DNA of 41,774 bases from CAYMPW01 sp964558505 (lineage in GTDB: Archaea > Thermoplasmatota > Thermoplasmata > Methanomassiliicoccales > Methanomethylophilaceae), in NCBI GenBank assembly GCA_964558505.1, contig CAZLEI010000010.1:1-41774 (forward strand). The letters run 5' to 3'. Shown in pieces: positions 1 through 8,603 of the stretch; within the stretch, counting starts at the first letter, position 1; each line of letters begins with the position of its first letter. The notes under the pieces are model-generated. The model was not told the origin of the DNA. It saw nothing but the letters and a program-made list of their open reading frames with translations, and did not search any database. A program made the translations under genes and the position numbers.

Positions 1-75
1 TACGTCATAGCGGGCGCCGCGATAGCGATCGTCGTGCTGAGCGCCATGGCGACCACGATGTTCAGGAAGAACTAA
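1..75 (+). CDS. C-terminal fragment of a membrane-anchored protein
   Basis: Only the last 24 codons are inside the window, ending at the TAA at 73-75. They encode a hydrophobic Ala/Ile/Val-rich stretch followed by Phe-Arg-Lys-Asn, the pattern of a C-terminal transmembrane anchor with a short positive cytoplasmic tail. The InlB-repeat surface protein at 27980-29077 ends in a similar way, so this may be the end of another surface protein, but nothing else of it can be seen. A strong terminator follows directly. Confidence 0.6.
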   Translation, partial: YVIAGAAIAIVVLSAMATTMFRKN

Positions 76-85
76 ACCATTCGGA

Positions 86-120
86 GGCAGAGGGTCCCTC
101 GGCCCTCTGCCGATTTTTTT
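86..120 (+). terminator. Hairpin plus T-run terminator
   Basis: A perfect 9-bp inverted repeat (GGCAGAGGG at 86-94, CCCTCTGCC at 103-111) with an 8-nt loop is followed by seven T residues at 114-120. It lies 11 nt after the stop codon of the partial gene and should end that transcript. T-runs are the main termination signal in archaea, so the run may matter more than the stem. Confidence 0.8.
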
Positions 121-417
121 CTCATCTGCACATTGTTTACCATATCGGACCTCGGCTGATCTCATCGCCTGTGCCCGTGCCTGCAGAGCGTCCGGCAGGG
201 CAGTGCCCGGGTCCGACGACCGAGATCGACGGGGACGCGATCATCCTGCGGATTCCGAGCCAACAACACGATCGGAACGTCCTGCATCCTGTCCGTCGGC
301 AGGGTGGAACTACACCCCGTGCATTTCGGCCAGATGCCGTCCTGTCCCGCCGGATGAGCACCGCACGGAACGCATACAAGACATCCGAGCAGAAATTTCT
401 CGTTTTTTCGATGATTA
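121..417. other. Intergenic stretch without a supported gene
   Basis: About 300 nt between the terminator and the AT-rich glnN promoter region. Short overlapping open frames occur on both strands (within 137-425), but none has a ribosome site, a TATA box at the usual spacing or a recognisable motif. One minus-strand frame contains two CxxC pairs but no family I recognise. It could be a decayed gene or a long leader/regulatory region. Confidence 0.5.
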
Positions 418-434
418 TTCAATGATTCATTGAA
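418..434. promoter_or_regulatory. 17-bp perfect palindrome upstream of glnN
   Basis: TTCAATGA-T-TCATTGAA is a perfect inverted repeat of 8-bp arms around one central base, about 75 bp upstream of the glnN TATA box. Length and symmetry fit binding of a dimeric helix-turn-helix regulator. It does not match the GGAA-N6-TTCC operator known for the archaeal nitrogen repressor NrpR, so any link to nitrogen control is inference from position. Confidence 0.5.
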
Positions 435-446
435 CTATTACAATTC

Positions 447-466
447 CATTAGACAAATATCTAATG
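447..466. promoter_or_regulatory. Second inverted repeat upstream of glnN
   Basis: CATTAGA-N6-TCTAATG is a perfect 7-bp inverted repeat with a 6-bp spacer, centred about 56 bp upstream of the glnN TATA box and about 30 bp (three helical turns) from the centre of the palindrome at 418-434. Together they look like two operators, possibly for an activator because both lie upstream of the core promoter. Confidence 0.5.
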
Positions 467-508
467 ATAATCAAAACATTCATTCATTTGTTTGGTTTAT
501 GCAATACA

Positions 509-516
509 TTTAAATA
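509..516 (+). promoter_or_regulatory. TATA box of glnN
   Basis: TTTAAATA is centred 26-27 nt upstream of the glnN ATG at 539. At the usual archaeal TATA-to-initiation distance, transcription would start at or within a few bases of the ATG. No Shine-Dalgarno sequence precedes this ATG, so the message is probably leaderless. Confidence 0.65.
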
Positions 517-538
517 ATAACGTGCATCACTACCTATT

Positions 539-2719
539 ATGGCAAACAGCAGGTTCAAAGCCGTGGAGGAAGCAGTCTCTCGTCCGGTAGTCCGCACAGA
601 GCCGCCTGCAGCAGCAACATCAGAGTATTACGGATGCAACGTCTTCAACAGGAAGCAGATGAGGAAGTACCTCTCCAGCGAGACCCGTGAGAAGATATAC
701 GAGTCCATCGAGCAGGGCGTCGTCCTCGATCCCGGCATCGCGGAGCACGTCGCCGCCGGCATGAAGCGCTGGGCGATGGACATGGGCGCGACCCATTACA
801 CCCATTGGTTCCAGCCGCTCACCGGCGGCACCGCGGAGAAGCACGACTCCTTCGCGGAACCTTACGGGAAGGGGGACACGCTCGAGAAGTTCAGCGGCAA
901 GCTCCTCGCCCAGCAGGAGCCGGATGCGTCGTCGTTCCCCAGCGGCGGCCTCAGGAACACGTTCGAGGCCAGAGGGTACACGGCATGGGACCCCTCGTCC
1001 CCGGCGTTCATCATCGGGGACACGCTGTGCATCCCCACGGTGTTCATCTCGTACACCGGCGAGGCCCTGGACTACAAGGCGCCGCTCCTCAAGTCCTGCA
1101 ACGCGATCGCCAAGGCGACCGCCGACGTCCTCGAGTACTTCGGCATCAAGGACGACAGGGTCATGTCGTATCTCGGATGGGAGCAGGAGTACTTCCTGAT
1201 CGATTCCGCCCTGTTCTCCCAGCGTCCTGACCTGGTCCTCGCGGACCGCACCCTCATGGGCCACAGCAGCGCGAGGAGCCAGCAGCTCGACGACCATTAT
1301 TTCGGGTCCATACCCCCCAGGGCACTGGCGTTCATGCAGGACCTCGAGTACGAGGGCTACAAGCTGGGCATCCCCCTGAAGACCAGGCACAACGAGGTCG
1401 CGCCCAACCAGTTCGAGCTCGCCCCCGTGTACGAGGAGGCGAACCTCGCCAACGACCACAACCTGGTGATCATGTCGGTCATGAAGAACGTGGCAGAGCG
1501 CCACGGGTTCCAGGCGCTGTTCCACGAGAAGCCCTTCATGGGCGTGAACGGGTCCGGCAAGCATTGCAACTGGTCCATCGGCACCGAGTCCGGCATCGGC
1601 CTCCTGTCCCCCGGGAAGACGGACGAGGAGAACCTCAGGTTCCTCACATTCATGTCGATCGTCCTGGCCGCGGTCCATAAGAACAACGGGCTGCTGAAGG
1701 CGGTCATACTGACGGCCACCAACGCCCACAGGCTGGGGGCCAACGAGGCGCCTCCGGCGATCATCTCCTCGTTCCTCGGGACGCAGGTGACCAGCGCCTT
1801 CAACGAGCTCCTCGGCTCCAAGGACATGGTCAAGATCGGCGCGAAGTCCGGATACAGGCTCAGCATCCCCCAGGTGCCCGAGATCCTGATCGACAACACG
1901 GACAGGAACAGGACGTCGCCCTTCGCCTTCACCGGCAACAGGTTCGAGTTCAGGGCCGTCGGGTCCTCGGCGAACTGCTCGTCCGCCATCACCGTGCTCA
2001 ACACCATCGTGGCCTACCAGCTGATGGAGTACAAGAAGGCGGTCGACAAGAGGATAGCCTCCGGGACCCCGGTCCTGCAGGCCGTGCTCGACGAGACCCG
2101 CGAGACCTACAGGTCCTGCAAGGACATATGCTTCGACGGCAACGGATACTCCGAGGAGTGGAAGGCCGAGGCCAAGCGCCGCGGCCTGGACTGCGAGACA
2201 TCCGCACCCGCCGCCTACGACCAGTGCACCTCCAGGTCCACCGTCATGATATACGAGACGACGGGCGTCATGTCCGAAGTGGAGCTCAGGGCGAGGAACG
2301 AGGTCCGCTGGGAGATATACAGCAAGAAGGTGGAGATAGAGGAGAGGATCCTCAGCGACCTGTCCTCCAACCACGTCCTGCCCATCGCCATAAGGTACCA
2401 GACCATGCTCCTGGAGAACATCTCCGCCATGAAGGACGTGTTCGGTGACAAGTTCAAGGTGCATGCGGCCGACCAGATATCCGCGGTCGAGGACATGTCC
2501 GCGCACATCGGGGCGATCAGGAAGAAGGTCGCCGACATGGACGCCGTCACGGCCAAGGTCTCGTGTGTCGAGGACGAGCGCGAGAAGGCGATACGGTTCC
2601 ACGACCTCATCGTCCCGCGCTTCGACGAGATCAGGGAGCACATAGACGCGCTCGAGATGGAGGTCGACGACCAGATGTGGCCGCTGCCCAAGTACCGCGA
2701 GCTCCTGTTCATACACTGA
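539..2719 (+). CDS. glnN: Type III glutamine synthetase (GSIII)
   Basis: The 726-residue length matches the GSIII family, much longer than the roughly 450-residue GSI usual in archaea. It makes glutamine from glutamate, ammonia and ATP in the cytoplasm. Family signatures are all present: THWFQPLTGGTAEKHDSF near residue 86, RHNEVAPNQFELAP near 285, the ATP-loop NGSGKH near 340, and NRFEFRAVGSSAN near 467. The start is supported by a TATA box 26 nt upstream and the absence of any in-frame alternative before the conserved N-terminus. gltB starts 9 nt after its stop, so the two form a GS-GOGAT operon. GSIII is best known from Bacteroidetes, cyanobacteria and other bacteria, so lateral origin is likely (inference). 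Confidence 0.96.
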   Translation: MANSRFKAVEEAVSRPVVRTEPPAAATSEYYGCNVFNRKQMRKYLSSETREKIYESIEQGVVLDPGIAEHVAAGMKRWAMDMGATHYTHWFQPLTGGTAEKHDSFAEPYGKGDTLEKFSGKLLAQQEPDASSFPSGGLRNTFEARGYTAWDPSSPAFIIGDTLCIPTVFISYTGEALDYKAPLLKSCNAIAKATADVLEYFGIKDDRVMSYLGWEQEYFLIDSALFSQRPDLVLADRTLMGHSSARSQQLDDHYFGSIPPRALAFMQDLEYEGYKLGIPLKTRHNEVAPNQFELAPVYEEANLANDHNLVIMSVMKNVAERHGFQALFHEKPFMGVNGSGKHCNWSIGTESGIGLLSPGKTDEENLRFLTFMSIVLAAVHKNNGLLKAVILTATNAHRLGANEAPPAIISSFLGTQVTSAFNELLGSKDMVKIGAKSGYRLSIPQVPEILIDNTDRNRTSPFAFTGNRFEFRAVGSSANCSSAITVLNTIVAYQLMEYKKAVDKRIASGTPVLQAVLDETRETYRSCKDICFDGNGYSEEWKAEAKRRGLDCETSAPAAYDQCTSRSTVMIYETTGVMSEVELRARNEVRWEIYSKKVEIEERILSDLSSNHVLPIAIRYQTMLLENISAMKDVFGDKFKVHAADQISAVEDMSAHIGAIRKKVADMDAVTAKVSCVEDEREKAIRFHDLIVPRFDEIREHIDALEMEVDDQMWPLPKYRELLFIH

Positions 2720-2728
2720 GGAATCCGG

Positions 2729-5700
2729 ATGAGGGGCGAAGGGCTGTACGACCCGTCCTACGAGCAGGACTCCTGCGGCGTGGGCATGGCCGTCAATGTC
2801 GACGGGAAGAAGGACCACAGGATAGTGGAGTACGGGCTCCGCATACTGGAGAACATGGCCCACCGCGGCGCGGAGAACGCCGACGGCAAGACCGGGGACG
2901 GCGCCGGGATACTGGTGCAGATCCCTCACGACTTCATCGTGTCCCAGGGCGTGCAGGTCCCGGAGGCCGGGAGGTACGGAACGGGGATCGTGTTCCTGCC
3001 CGCCGACGCAGCATGCGCCGAGAAGTGCATGGACGTGCTCAGGTCCACGGTATCGTCCCACGGGCTCGTGCTCCTGGCCGAGCGCGAGGTTCCCGTGGAC
3101 CACTCTGTCCCCGGCCCCATGGCATCCGCGACCGAGCCCCGCTGCGTCCAGGTGTTCGTCACGAGTTACGACGGCCCGGAGATGCTGGAGCACAAGCTGT
3201 TCCGCGTCAGGAAGATCGCCAGCAACCGGGTCTCGGTCATCGGCGGCACCTGCGCCGAGGATTTCTACATATGCAGCCTCTCCAACAGGACGATGGTGTA
3301 CAAGGGGATGCTGACGCCCGCCCAGCTGAGGGAGTACTACAAGGACCTGTCCGACCCGAGGTTCAGGTCGTCGGTCGCCATGGTCCATTCCAGGTTCAGC
3401 ACCAACACCTTCCCCATGTGGAAGCTGGCGCAGCCGTTCAGGATGCTCTGCCACAACGGGGAGATCAACACCATCCGCGGCAACCGCTCCTGGATGCGCG
3501 CCCGCGAGTCGGTCATGCGCTCCGAATGGGTGCCCGACCTCGGGGAGGTGTACCCGGTCGTCCAGGAGGGGATGAGCGACAGCGCGTCCCTGGACAATGT
3601 GTTCGAGTTCCTCACCATGACCGGCAAGAGCATGCCCAATGCGCTCAGCATCCTCATACCCGAGTCCTGGAACAACAAGAACCCGATCCCGGACAGCCTC
3701 AAGGCCTATTACGAGTACCACAGCATCCTCATGGAGCCGTGGGACGGCCCCGCCGCAGTGCTCTTCACCGACGGGAGGTACGCGGGCGGCATGCTAGACA
3801 GGAACGGCCTCCGTCCGACGCGCTACACGCTGACCAAGGACGGCGTGATGATAATGGCCTCCGAGTCGGGCGTGATCCAGGTCTCGGACGACAACGTCCA
3901 GGAGACCGGGCGCCTCAGGCCGGGGAAGATGCTCATGATAGACACTGCCACCGGCTCGATCCGCAGGGATGCCGACATCAAGGGCGAGCTGGCGGCCGCA
4001 TATCCATACAGGGACTGGCTGGAGAAGAACCGCGTGGAGCTGGACCAGGTGTCCTCGGGCAGGGAGGTGGGACGTTCCTTCCCGGATCACCGCCAGCGCC
4101 TGATATCCTTCGGTTACTCCTCGGAGGACGTCACCAAGGGCATAGAGCCCATGGCATCCACGGGCAAGGAGCCGGTGGGCGCGATGGGGTTCGATGCTCC
4201 GCTCGCCGTGCTGTCGTCCAAGCCCCAGCGCCTGTTCTCGTATTTCAGGCAGTCCTTCGCGCAGGTCACCAATCCTCCGATCGACCCGATCAGGGAGGAG
4301 CTCGTCATGTCCGTGACGGGATACGTGGGCTCGATACACCAGAACATACTGGACCCGACGCCCAAGCACTGCAAGGTCGTGAAGCTCAAGCACCCGATCA
4401 TCACCAACAGGGAGCTGGACCTGGTGAGGAACCTCAGGTACAAGGGGTTCAACACGGCCGTCCTGCAGATGACATTCCCGGTCAAGGACGGCCCCGCCGG
4501 CATGGAGAAGGCCATCAGGGACCTCTGCAGGAAGGCGGAGGCCGCCGTGGACGGCGGATACGCATACATCGTGCTCTCCGACAGGGAGGCAGGCAGGGAC
4601 CGCGCCCCCATACCATCGCTGCTCGCGGTATCCGCCGTGCATCAGCATCTCGTCGAGAGGCGCAAGAGGATCCAGACCGCCCTGGTCGTGGAATCCGGGG
4701 AGCCCAGGGAGGTCATGCACTTCGCGCTCCTGTTCGGATACGGCGCCAATGCCGTCAACCCGTACATGGCGATCGCAGTCATCGACGACCTGTGCAGGGA
4801 CGGCCAGATCCACATGGACGTCGGCACCGCCGAGGCCAACTACATCCATGCCCTCGAGAAGGGCCTGCTGAAGATAATGTCCAAGATGGGCATCGCGACC
4901 CTCCGGTCGTACCGCGGGTCCTGCCTCTTCGAGGCCGTCGGCCTGTCGGAATCCACGGTCCGCGCGTACTTCGGCGGGACCGTGTCCAGTGTCGGAGGGA
5001 TCGGCACCGGGGACATAGCCCGCGAGGCCCTGGAGGCCCATGGCAGGTCGTTCCTCGGTACCGACGCGAATCCATTGGAGACGGACACGGGCGTCTACTC
5101 CTACAAGAGCGGAGGCGAGCTCCACTCCTGGAACCCTGCGTCGGTGAGGGCATTGCACCGTGCCGTGCGGGGGGACGACCAGTCATCGTACGACGAGTTC
5201 GCCAGGATGGAGGACGAGGGGATGTTCTTCCTCCGCGACCTGATGGACATCAAGTTCCAGTCGCCGATACCGATGGACGATGTTGAGTCCGCCGAATCCA
5301 TCATGCGCAGGTTCGTCACCGGCGCGGTGTCGTTCGGGTCCATCAGCAAGGAGGCCCACGAGGCCATGGCCGAGGCGATGAACGCCATCGGCGGGCGCAG
5401 CAACACCGGGGAAGGCGGCGAGGACCCCGCGAGGTTCAGGTCTCTCCCAGACGGCAGGAACGTCCGCTCCGCCGTCAAGCAGATCGCATCTGGGAGGTTC
5501 GGCGTCACCGCAGAGTACCTGGTGAACGCCGACGAGATACAGATCAAGGTGGCCCAGGGGGCCAAGCCGGGAGAGGGAGGGCAGCTCCTCGGATCCAAGG
5601 TCGACGAGGTCATAGCCGCCACCAGGCACACCCTGCCAGGCATAACCTTGATATCGCCGCCTCCGCACCACGACATCTACTCCATCGAGGACCTCAAGCA

Positions 5701-7276
5701 GCTCATATTCGACATGAAGTGCATCAATCCGTCCGCCAGGGTGAGCGTCAAGCTGGTCGCCGAGGCGGGAGTGGGCACGGTGGCCGCAGGCGTGGCCAAG
5801 GCAGGTGCGGACATGATACTGATCAGCGGCGCCGAGGGCGGCACCGGGGCGAGCCCGGTATCGTCCATAAGGTATGCGGGGCTCCCGTGGGAGCTCGGAC
5901 TCGCCGAGGCCCAGCAGACCCTCGTGGTCAACGGCCTGCGCGGAAAGGTGTCGCTGCAGACCGACGGTCAGCTGAAGACCGGGCGGGACGTGGTGATCGC
6001 CGCACTGCTCGGAGCGGAGGAGTACGGGTTCGCCACCGCGCCGATGGTCGCAATGGGCTGCATCATGTGCCGCAAGTGCCATACCAACACCTGCCCCGCG
6101 GGCATCGCCACCCAGGACCCGGAGAGGCGTGCGAAGTTCAAGGGCTCGGCCGCCCAGCTGATATCCTACTTCAGGTTCCTGGCCGAGGACGTCCGGAGGC
6201 AATTGGCCTCCATGGGCGCCCGCTCCCTCGCCGAGATCATCGGGCGCTCGGACCTCCTGGTCAAGAAGCAGGTCCCGGGCCAGAAGGCGTCCGGGGTCGA
6301 CATATCGCGCATGACCGCCGTGGTCCCCGGCAAGAGGATGATCGACGAGGGGCAGAGCGACATCGTCGGGGACATCATAGACAAGAGGATCGTCCGCGAT
6401 GCGGCACCTGCCCTGGACGGCGGGATACGCACGGAGCTGTCGTATCATCTGACCAACGTCGACCGCTCCGTGGGCACGATGCTGTCGGGCGCGGTCGCCA
6501 GGAGATGCGGGCATCTCCCCGAAGGCACGATAGACATAACGTTCACGGGCACGGCCGGGCAGAGCTTCGGCGCATTCCTCGCCGAGGGGATCACATTCAC
6601 GCTGGAAGGAGAGGCCAACGATTACGTCGGCAAGGGGCTCTCCGGCGGGACCATATCGATATACCACAAGGTCGAGCCCTCCGAAGGCAACGTGATCGCG
6701 GGGAACACCCTGCTCTACGGCGCGACCTCCGGGCACGCGTACATATGCGGTTCCGTCGGCGAGAGGTTCTGCGTCCGCAACAGCGGCGCCACCGCCGTCG
6801 CCGAAGGCGTCGGGGACCACTGCTGCGAGTACATGACCGGGGGGCGCGTCGTCGTGCTCGGCCCCGCAGGGAGGAATTTCGCGGCCGGGATGTCCGCCGG
6901 CGTGGCCTACGTCCTCGACGAGGACGGGGAGTTCGACAGGCACTGCAACATGGACATGGTGGAGCTGTCGCTGGTGGAGGACAAGGCAGACCGCGAGGAG
7001 CTGAAGGCGATCATCCAGGAGCACCACCGGCGCACAGGCAGCAGGCGGGCCGAGCGCATATTGGACGCCTGGGATGACAGCATCGGGAGGTTCCTGAAGG
7101 TCATGCCCATAGGTTACAAGAAGCTGCTGGAGCAGAAGCGAGGCCTCAGGCCGGCCTCTCCCGTCTGCGCACCTCTGCCACCAGGGCGTCCTCGTAGTAC
7201 CTCTGCTCGTCGAAGTGCCGGTTCATGTCGTCGAACATCAGGTACACCCATGCGACCAGGAACACTCCGCAGGTGA
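2729..7276 (+). CDS. gltB: Glutamate synthase large subunit, full-length bacterial type
   Basis: Converts glutamine and 2-oxoglutarate to two glutamates. Domains in order: class II glutaminase with the nucleophile-type Cys in SCGVGM near residue 16 (a short propeptide would be removed before it), a central linker domain, an FMN-binding synthase domain around residues 800-1200 containing GAKPGEGGQL, the [3Fe-4S] cysteine cluster CRKCHTNTCP near 1110, and a C-terminal beta-helix from about 1240. GAGG at 2717-2720 serves as ribosome site. Many archaea carry these domains as separate genes; here they are fused as in bacteria. No gltD lies nearby, so the electron donor (a remote GltD or ferredoxin) is unknown. 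The family-like sequence ends near 7140, and the last 45 or so residues (Arg/Pro/Ser-rich) are read through the convergent gene at 7146-7961, so the native stop appears lost. Confidence 0.94.
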   Translation: MRGEGLYDPSYEQDSCGVGMAVNVDGKKDHRIVEYGLRILENMAHRGAENADGKTGDGAGILVQIPHDFIVSQGVQVPEAGRYGTGIVFLPADAACAEKCMDVLRSTVSSHGLVLLAEREVPVDHSVPGPMASATEPRCVQVFVTSYDGPEMLEHKLFRVRKIASNRVSVIGGTCAEDFYICSLSNRTMVYKGMLTPAQLREYYKDLSDPRFRSSVAMVHSRFSTNTFPMWKLAQPFRMLCHNGEINTIRGNRSWMRARESVMRSEWVPDLGEVYPVVQEGMSDSASLDNVFEFLTMTGKSMPNALSILIPESWNNKNPIPDSLKAYYEYHSILMEPWDGPAAVLFTDGRYAGGMLDRNGLRPTRYTLTKDGVMIMASESGVIQVSDDNVQETGRLRPGKMLMIDTATGSIRRDADIKGELAAAYPYRDWLEKNRVELDQVSSGREVGRSFPDHRQRLISFGYSSEDVTKGIEPMASTGKEPVGAMGFDAPLAVLSSKPQRLFSYFRQSFAQVTNPPIDPIREELVMSVTGYVGSIHQNILDPTPKHCKVVKLKHPIITNRELDLVRNLRYKGFNTAVLQMTFPVKDGPAGMEKAIRDLCRKAEAAVDGGYAYIVLSDREAGRDRAPIPSLLAVSAVHQHLVERRKRIQTALVVESGEPREVMHFALLFGYGANAVNPYMAIAVIDDLCRDGQIHMDVGTAEANYIHALEKGLLKIMSKMGIATLRSYRGSCLFEAVGLSESTVRAYFGGTVSSVGGIGTGDIAREALEAHGRSFLGTDANPLETDTGVYSYKSGGELHSWNPASVRALHRAVRGDDQSSYDEFARMEDEGMFFLRDLMDIKFQSPIPMDDVESAESIMRRFVTGAVSFGSISKEAHEAMAEAMNAIGGRSNTGEGGEDPARFRSLPDGRNVRSAVKQIASGRFGVTAEYLVNADEIQIKVAQGAKPGEGGQLLGSKVDEVIAATRHTLPGITLISPPPHHDIYSIEDLKQLIFDMKCINPSARVSVKLVAEAGVGTVAAGVAKAGADMILISGAEGGTGASPVSSIRYAGLPWELGLAEAQQTLVVNGLRGKVSLQTDGQLKTGRDVVIAALLGAEEYGFATAPMVAMGCIMCRKCHTNTCPAGIATQDPERRAKFKGSAAQLISYFRFLAEDVRRQLASMGARSLAEIIGRSDLLVKKQVPGQKASGVDISRMTAVVPGKRMIDEGQSDIVGDIIDKRIVRDAAPALDGGIRTELSYHLTNVDRSVGTMLSGAVARRCGHLPEGTIDITFTGTAGQSFGAFLAEGITFTLEGEANDYVGKGLSGGTISIYHKVEPSEGNVIAGNTLLYGATSGHAYICGSVGERFCVRNSGATAVAEGVGDHCCEYMTGGRVVVLGPAGRNFAAGMSAGVAYVLDEDGEFDRHCNMDMVELSLVEDKADREELKAIIQEHHRRTGSRRAERILDAWDDSIGRFLKVMPIGYKKLLEQKRGLRPASPVCAPLPPGRPRSTSARRSAGSCRRTSGTPMRPGTLRR

Positions 7277-7961
7277 TCAGCGTGAGTACGGCGAACAGCG
7301 GCATGGACCTGTAGGATATCGTCCGTTGGAATCCCGGCAGCGACATGCCGAGAGCGGATGCCTGGGCGTTGAACCTCTCCGAGAAGGTGATGAACCTGTC
7401 CTCGTGCTTCCGGGGGAACACGGTCATCGACGGGGCCATGAGCAGCACGATGACGGCCGAGAGGACGGATGTGGCGACTATCAACGGCAGGGCGTACGCT
7501 TGGAACCATGGGAACCAGACCGCCGCCATGCACACGACGGGCGGGAGCAGCAGGAACACGATCCTCCCCATGCGCCTCGGGCGCCTCTCCTCCTCGCGGA
7601 TCCCCGAATCGGCGGACCGGAGGTTGCCGACATCCGCCCCGCACGCCTCCAGGTAATCGATCATGCCCGCCCTGAGGGATTCCTCGCGTTCGGAATGCGA
7701 CGAGTTGCGCCTGAGGAGGGTGTAGAATATCGAGGCCAGGATGGTGCCCCCGATCACCACGATGGCCGCCGCCGAGAACAGGCTGCTCGCAGTCGGCGCG
7801 CTATTGGCCATGGACAGAATCAAGCGCAGCATGAACAGCCCGACGATCACGAGGTACGTCCCGAGGACCAGGGCAGCCACCGACGGCCTCATGACGGTGT
7901 CGGTATCGTCCCTGTCAGCGACAGAGGATATGATCCCGTTGGCCGCCGCTTTCCTGTCCAT
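7146..7961 (-). CDS. Hypothetical multi-pass membrane protein
   Basis: About 271 residues with five hydrophobic segments: two before and three after a charged cytoplasmic-type loop of about 50 residues rich in Arg and Glu. No family recognised. I chose the ATG at 7961 (MDRKAAANG) rather than the longer frame to 8033, because the longer one would overlap the divergent gene at 8013 and because the AT element at 7983-7990 lies about 26 nt upstream of 7961. Its 3' end overlaps the tail of gltB by 131 nt on the opposite strand. Confidence 0.75.
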   Translation of the reverse strand: MDRKAAANGIISSVADRDDTDTVMRPSVAALVLGTYLVIVGLFMLRLILSMANSAPTASSLFSAAAIVVIGGTILASIFYTLLRRNSSHSEREESLRAGMIDYLEACGADVGNLRSADSGIREEERRPRRMGRIVFLLLPPVVCMAAVWFPWFQAYALPLIVATSVLSAVIVLLMAPSMTVFPRKHEDRFITFSERFNAQASALGMSLPGFQRTISYRSMPLFAVLTLITCGVFLVAWVYLMFDDMNRHFDEQRYYEDALVAEVRRRERPA

Positions 7962-7982
7962 GGCGGTGCATCGTCGAACACA

Positions 7983-7990
7983 ATCAAATA
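7983..7990. promoter_or_regulatory. Shared TATA-like element of a divergent gene pair
   Basis: ATCAAATA lies in the 51-nt gap between the divergent start codons at 7961 (minus) and 8013 (plus). Its centre is about 26 nt from each start, the standard spacing for leaderless archaeal genes in both directions. It is a weak TATA match, so the call rests mostly on spacing. Confidence 0.4.
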
Positions 7991-8012
7991 ATCTCACCAT
8001 GTTCTCCGATCG

Positions 8013-8603
8013 ATGATGAGGGACATCCTGCATGCCGACATCGATGAACTGGCCGGCGGCCTCGGCCGCAGGATCATGGATGCCGCTCCTGCGGCAAGGG
8101 AGAAGCGCCCGCGGAAAAGGGCGCCCGTGTCCATGCTCGTCGCGGGCCTGGGAGGCCTACTGGTCGCTTCGATGTACCTGTACCGCCTGTTCCTCCTGAT
8201 GCCCTCGGTCTCGGTGTCGGCCGACATGAGGGAGGCCACGGCGATCATGGCCATGATGATAGTGTCCTTCGTCCTGTACGCCGTATACATAACCAATGTG
8301 TTCCGTCTTTCCAGCGGCAGCCGCCGCGCATGGGCGTCCATAGAGAGGATGTCGCTCTCCTACATCCTGCTGACCGTGCTGAGCGTATACGGGCCGATCG
8401 ATTTCTTCGTCATGGACGCATGGGGGCTGCCCTCATGGGCACTTGCCGTGTATATGGCCTGCCTGTCGGCATACATGATGATGCCGTCCGTCCGCCGGTT
8501 CTTCACGCCGGGTTACGCCGACGGGGAGGCGGGCGCGATGCAGTGGCTCATGCTGATCCTGGGAGTGGACCCGTTCAAGGGCAAGCGCCAGCACATCAGA
8601 TGA
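8013..8603 (+). CDS. Hypothetical four-helix membrane protein
   Basis: 196 residues: an N-terminal soluble stretch of about 37 residues ending in a very basic patch (REKRPRKR), then four hydrophobic helices at roughly 40-63, 76-97, 114-130 and 138-155, and a short soluble tail. No family recognised. The start is ATG 8013 (a second ATG follows at 8016); no ribosome site is seen and the AT element at 7983-7990 fits a leaderless start. It is divergent from the membrane protein at 7146-7961 and ends 8 nt inside the convergent DUF368 gene. Confidence 0.75.
   Translation: MMRDILHADIDELAGGLGRRIMDAAPAAREKRPRKRAPVSMLVAGLGGLLVASMYLYRLFLLMPSVSVSADMREATAIMAMMIVSFVLYAVYITNVFRLSSGSRRAWASIERMSLSYILLTVLSVYGPIDFFVMDAWGLPSWALAVYMACLSAYMMMPSVRRFFTPGYADGEAGAMQWLMLILGVDPFKGKRQHIR

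Noticed and set aside
137..425. Short open frames before glnN, one with two CxxC pairs
   Set aside because: No ribosome site, no correctly spaced TATA box, overlapping frames on both strands and no recognisable family; left as non-coding.
620..3721. A 1033-codon minus-strand open frame opposite glnN and gltB
   Set aside because: It is the antisense shadow of two strongly conserved genes in GC-rich DNA; the translation is low-complexity (Val/Leu/Gly/His/Asp) with no motif, and there is no promoter.
5183..7027. A 614-codon minus-strand open frame opposite gltB
   Set aside because: Same codon-shadow effect of high GC; no family resemblance.
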